Assembly: GCA_963824905.1 (NCBI GenBank)
Contig: CAWGRH010000011.1
Span: 186,001 to 250,000, forward strand
Direction of reading: 5' to 3'
Length of the DNA stretch: 64,000 nt
DNA from: JAJPKK01 sp963824905
GTDB lineage: Bacteria > Pseudomonadota > Alphaproteobacteria > Rhizobiales > Xanthobacteraceae
Shown: positions 63,033-64,000 of the stretch, piece by piece
Layout of the letters: each line of letters begins with the position of its first letter
Position numbering within the stretch: position 1 is the stretch's first letter
Program-made: the position numbers and the translations under genes
The notes under the pieces: generated by a model
What the model was told of the DNA's origin: nothing
Seen by the model: only the letters and a program-made list of their open reading frames with translations
The model's database searches: none

Positions 63033-63179
63033 GGATGCCTCCTCCCAGATGGTCGGTTCTTTGCCGCTCATCGTCCGTGTTTTCTAGCACATCCGCTGAT
63101 CGATTTTGAACGCGGCGCCCCCGCGGGTCCAATCGGACCCGCGTCGTCGGATATAAGAATCGTGAAAACTGTCCCGGCC

Positions 63180-64000
63180 CTACCTGACCTTGACGTATTT
63201 GCGCAGGATGCGGGGACGCGGCTCTCCCGCGAACACGCTGCCGAACTTGTCGACGGTGCCGAACTCCGCGCCGCTGCCGGTCGTCGTCTCCGGATTTCCG
63301 CCCGGGTCCAGGATGAAATACCTCACCCAGCCGTGGAGCGCGTCGCCGATCCGGATTCCCTGCTCGAAGCCCGGGTTCTCGACGTTGTCCGACTCGGAGT
63401 CGAAAACGTAGATCAGGTCCTCGTCGTTGGCGGAGAAGGCGATGCCGCTCGGCATCCCGAACTGGTGCCAGGTCGCGAGATATTTGCCGTCCTGCATCGA
63501 AAATCTGGATCCGCGTATTGTTACGGTCGCACACGAACAGGCGGCCGCGCTTGTCCATCGACACGCAGTGCGCCACCCGGAATTCGCCCGGCCCGTATCC
63601 CGTCTTGCCCCAGGCCTTGATGAACTTTCCGTCCTTCGAATATTTGACGATGCGGTTGTTCGAGCCGTGCCCGTCGGCGATGAAGATGTCTCCATTGGGA
63701 GCCGTCACGACGCCCGACGGCGAACGGAAGTGGTATTCGTCATTTCCTGCGACACCGGGCTCGCCGAGCGTCATCAGCAGTTGTCCGTCCGGACTGAATT
63801 TCCGCACCACGTGCCCTGCCTTCACGCCCGCCTTGGCGGCCGTCGCCACGGCGTCGTCGGAGGCTGCATCCGTCGCCCAGATATTGCCCTCGCGATCGAC
63901 GTAGAGCCCGTGCGGCCAGATGAACATCTGGGCGCCGAAGCTTTTCACGACGTTACCTTTGGGATCGAATTTGTAGATCGTGTCGAGGGGCTTGAGCTTG
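63180..64000 (-). pseudogene. NHL-repeat propeller protein, frameshifted and cut by the window edge
   Basis: A paralogue of the adjacent gene at 62007-63032: FIWPHGLYVDREGNIWATDA, FRSPSGVVTAPNGDIFIADG, FRVAHCVSMDKRGRLFVCDR, then FGMPSGIAFSANDEDLIYVF and the ILRKYVKVR end. The frame breaks at about 63491-63498. Removing one base turns IFDAGR into IFDQDGKYLATWHQFG. The 5' part continues beyond position 64000 (KLKPLDTIYKFDPKGN is still open), so the start and leader are not visible. The break is probably a sequence error. Confidence 0.8.

Noticed and set aside
61863..63620. Long plus-strand open frame of nearly 1.8 kb
   Set aside because: It lies antisense to the decarboxylase-like gene and both NHL propellers, and its translation is low-complexity and rich in Arg, Asp and Gly without family motifs.
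1..64000. tRNA, rRNA or prophage segment
   Set aside because: I scanned for conserved rRNA stretches, tRNA-like cloverleaf ends and phage structural or integrase genes and found none. A tRNAscan or Infernal run would settle small RNAs.

Overview
The window is high-GC bacterial chromosome that looks like an alphaproteobacterium of the Hyphomicrobiales (Bradyrhizobium / Xanthobacteraceae type). This is an inference. It rests on the hisZ-hisG pair, Bug-type (TctC) solute receptors, an HWE-family histidine kinase, Mo-hydroxylases of the isoquinoline 1-oxidoreductase type, and many long intergenic palindromes. I see no rRNA, tRNA, CRISPR, prophage or transposase gene.

Layout. 0.4-3.8 kb: a secreted protein of unknown function flanked by two palindromic repeats, a small DUF3467-like protein, a Bug receptor and an apparently exported class II aldolase. 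4.3-15.9 kb: a long minus-strand block with MmgE/PrpD (Tat-type leader), two tandem molybdopterin subunits, one 2Fe-2S subunit, a diheme cytochrome, an unknown exported protein, an exported RidA and an exported polysaccharide deacetylase. 16.2-17.8 kb: an exported fusion of a carboxypeptidase-regulatory-like domain, a haem site and a beta-propeller; a paralogue lies at 59.2-60.8 kb. 18-33 kb: LysR/DoxX/VOC, rnhB, a membrane glycosyltransferase, a MASE1-PAS-HWE kinase, a PDZ protein, a patatin lipoprotein, a second Bug receptor, enoyl-CoA hydratase, hisZ-hisG, an aldo/keto reductase and an FMN reductase. 33-43 kb: a cytochrome c, a second secreted unknown, an RND efflux pair, a phosphoribosyltransferase, a CoxL-like Mo protein and a methyltransferase. 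43.7-53.9 kb: DUF427, SDR/LysR, an EmrAB-type pump with a TetR regulator, CmcJ/NvfI, an exoribonuclease, YqgE and a diheme cytochrome. 54-64 kb: a NitT/TauT-type ABC permease and ATPase, a LysR with two HTH domains, the third secreted unknown, the second propeller fusion, a dihydroxyphthalate-decarboxylase-like protein and two NHL propellers (the last one runs off the window).

How it fits together. The recurring theme is extracytoplasmic oxidative metabolism: Mo enzyme to FeS to c-type haem, several haem proteins, secreted propellers, and members of normally cytosolic families carrying export signals. The substrates cannot be read from the sequence.

Caution on data quality. At least eight conserved genes are broken by single-base indels, usually one extra base in a GC-rich context. 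I read these mainly as sequencing or assembly errors. Coordinates for those genes span the whole reconstructed gene.
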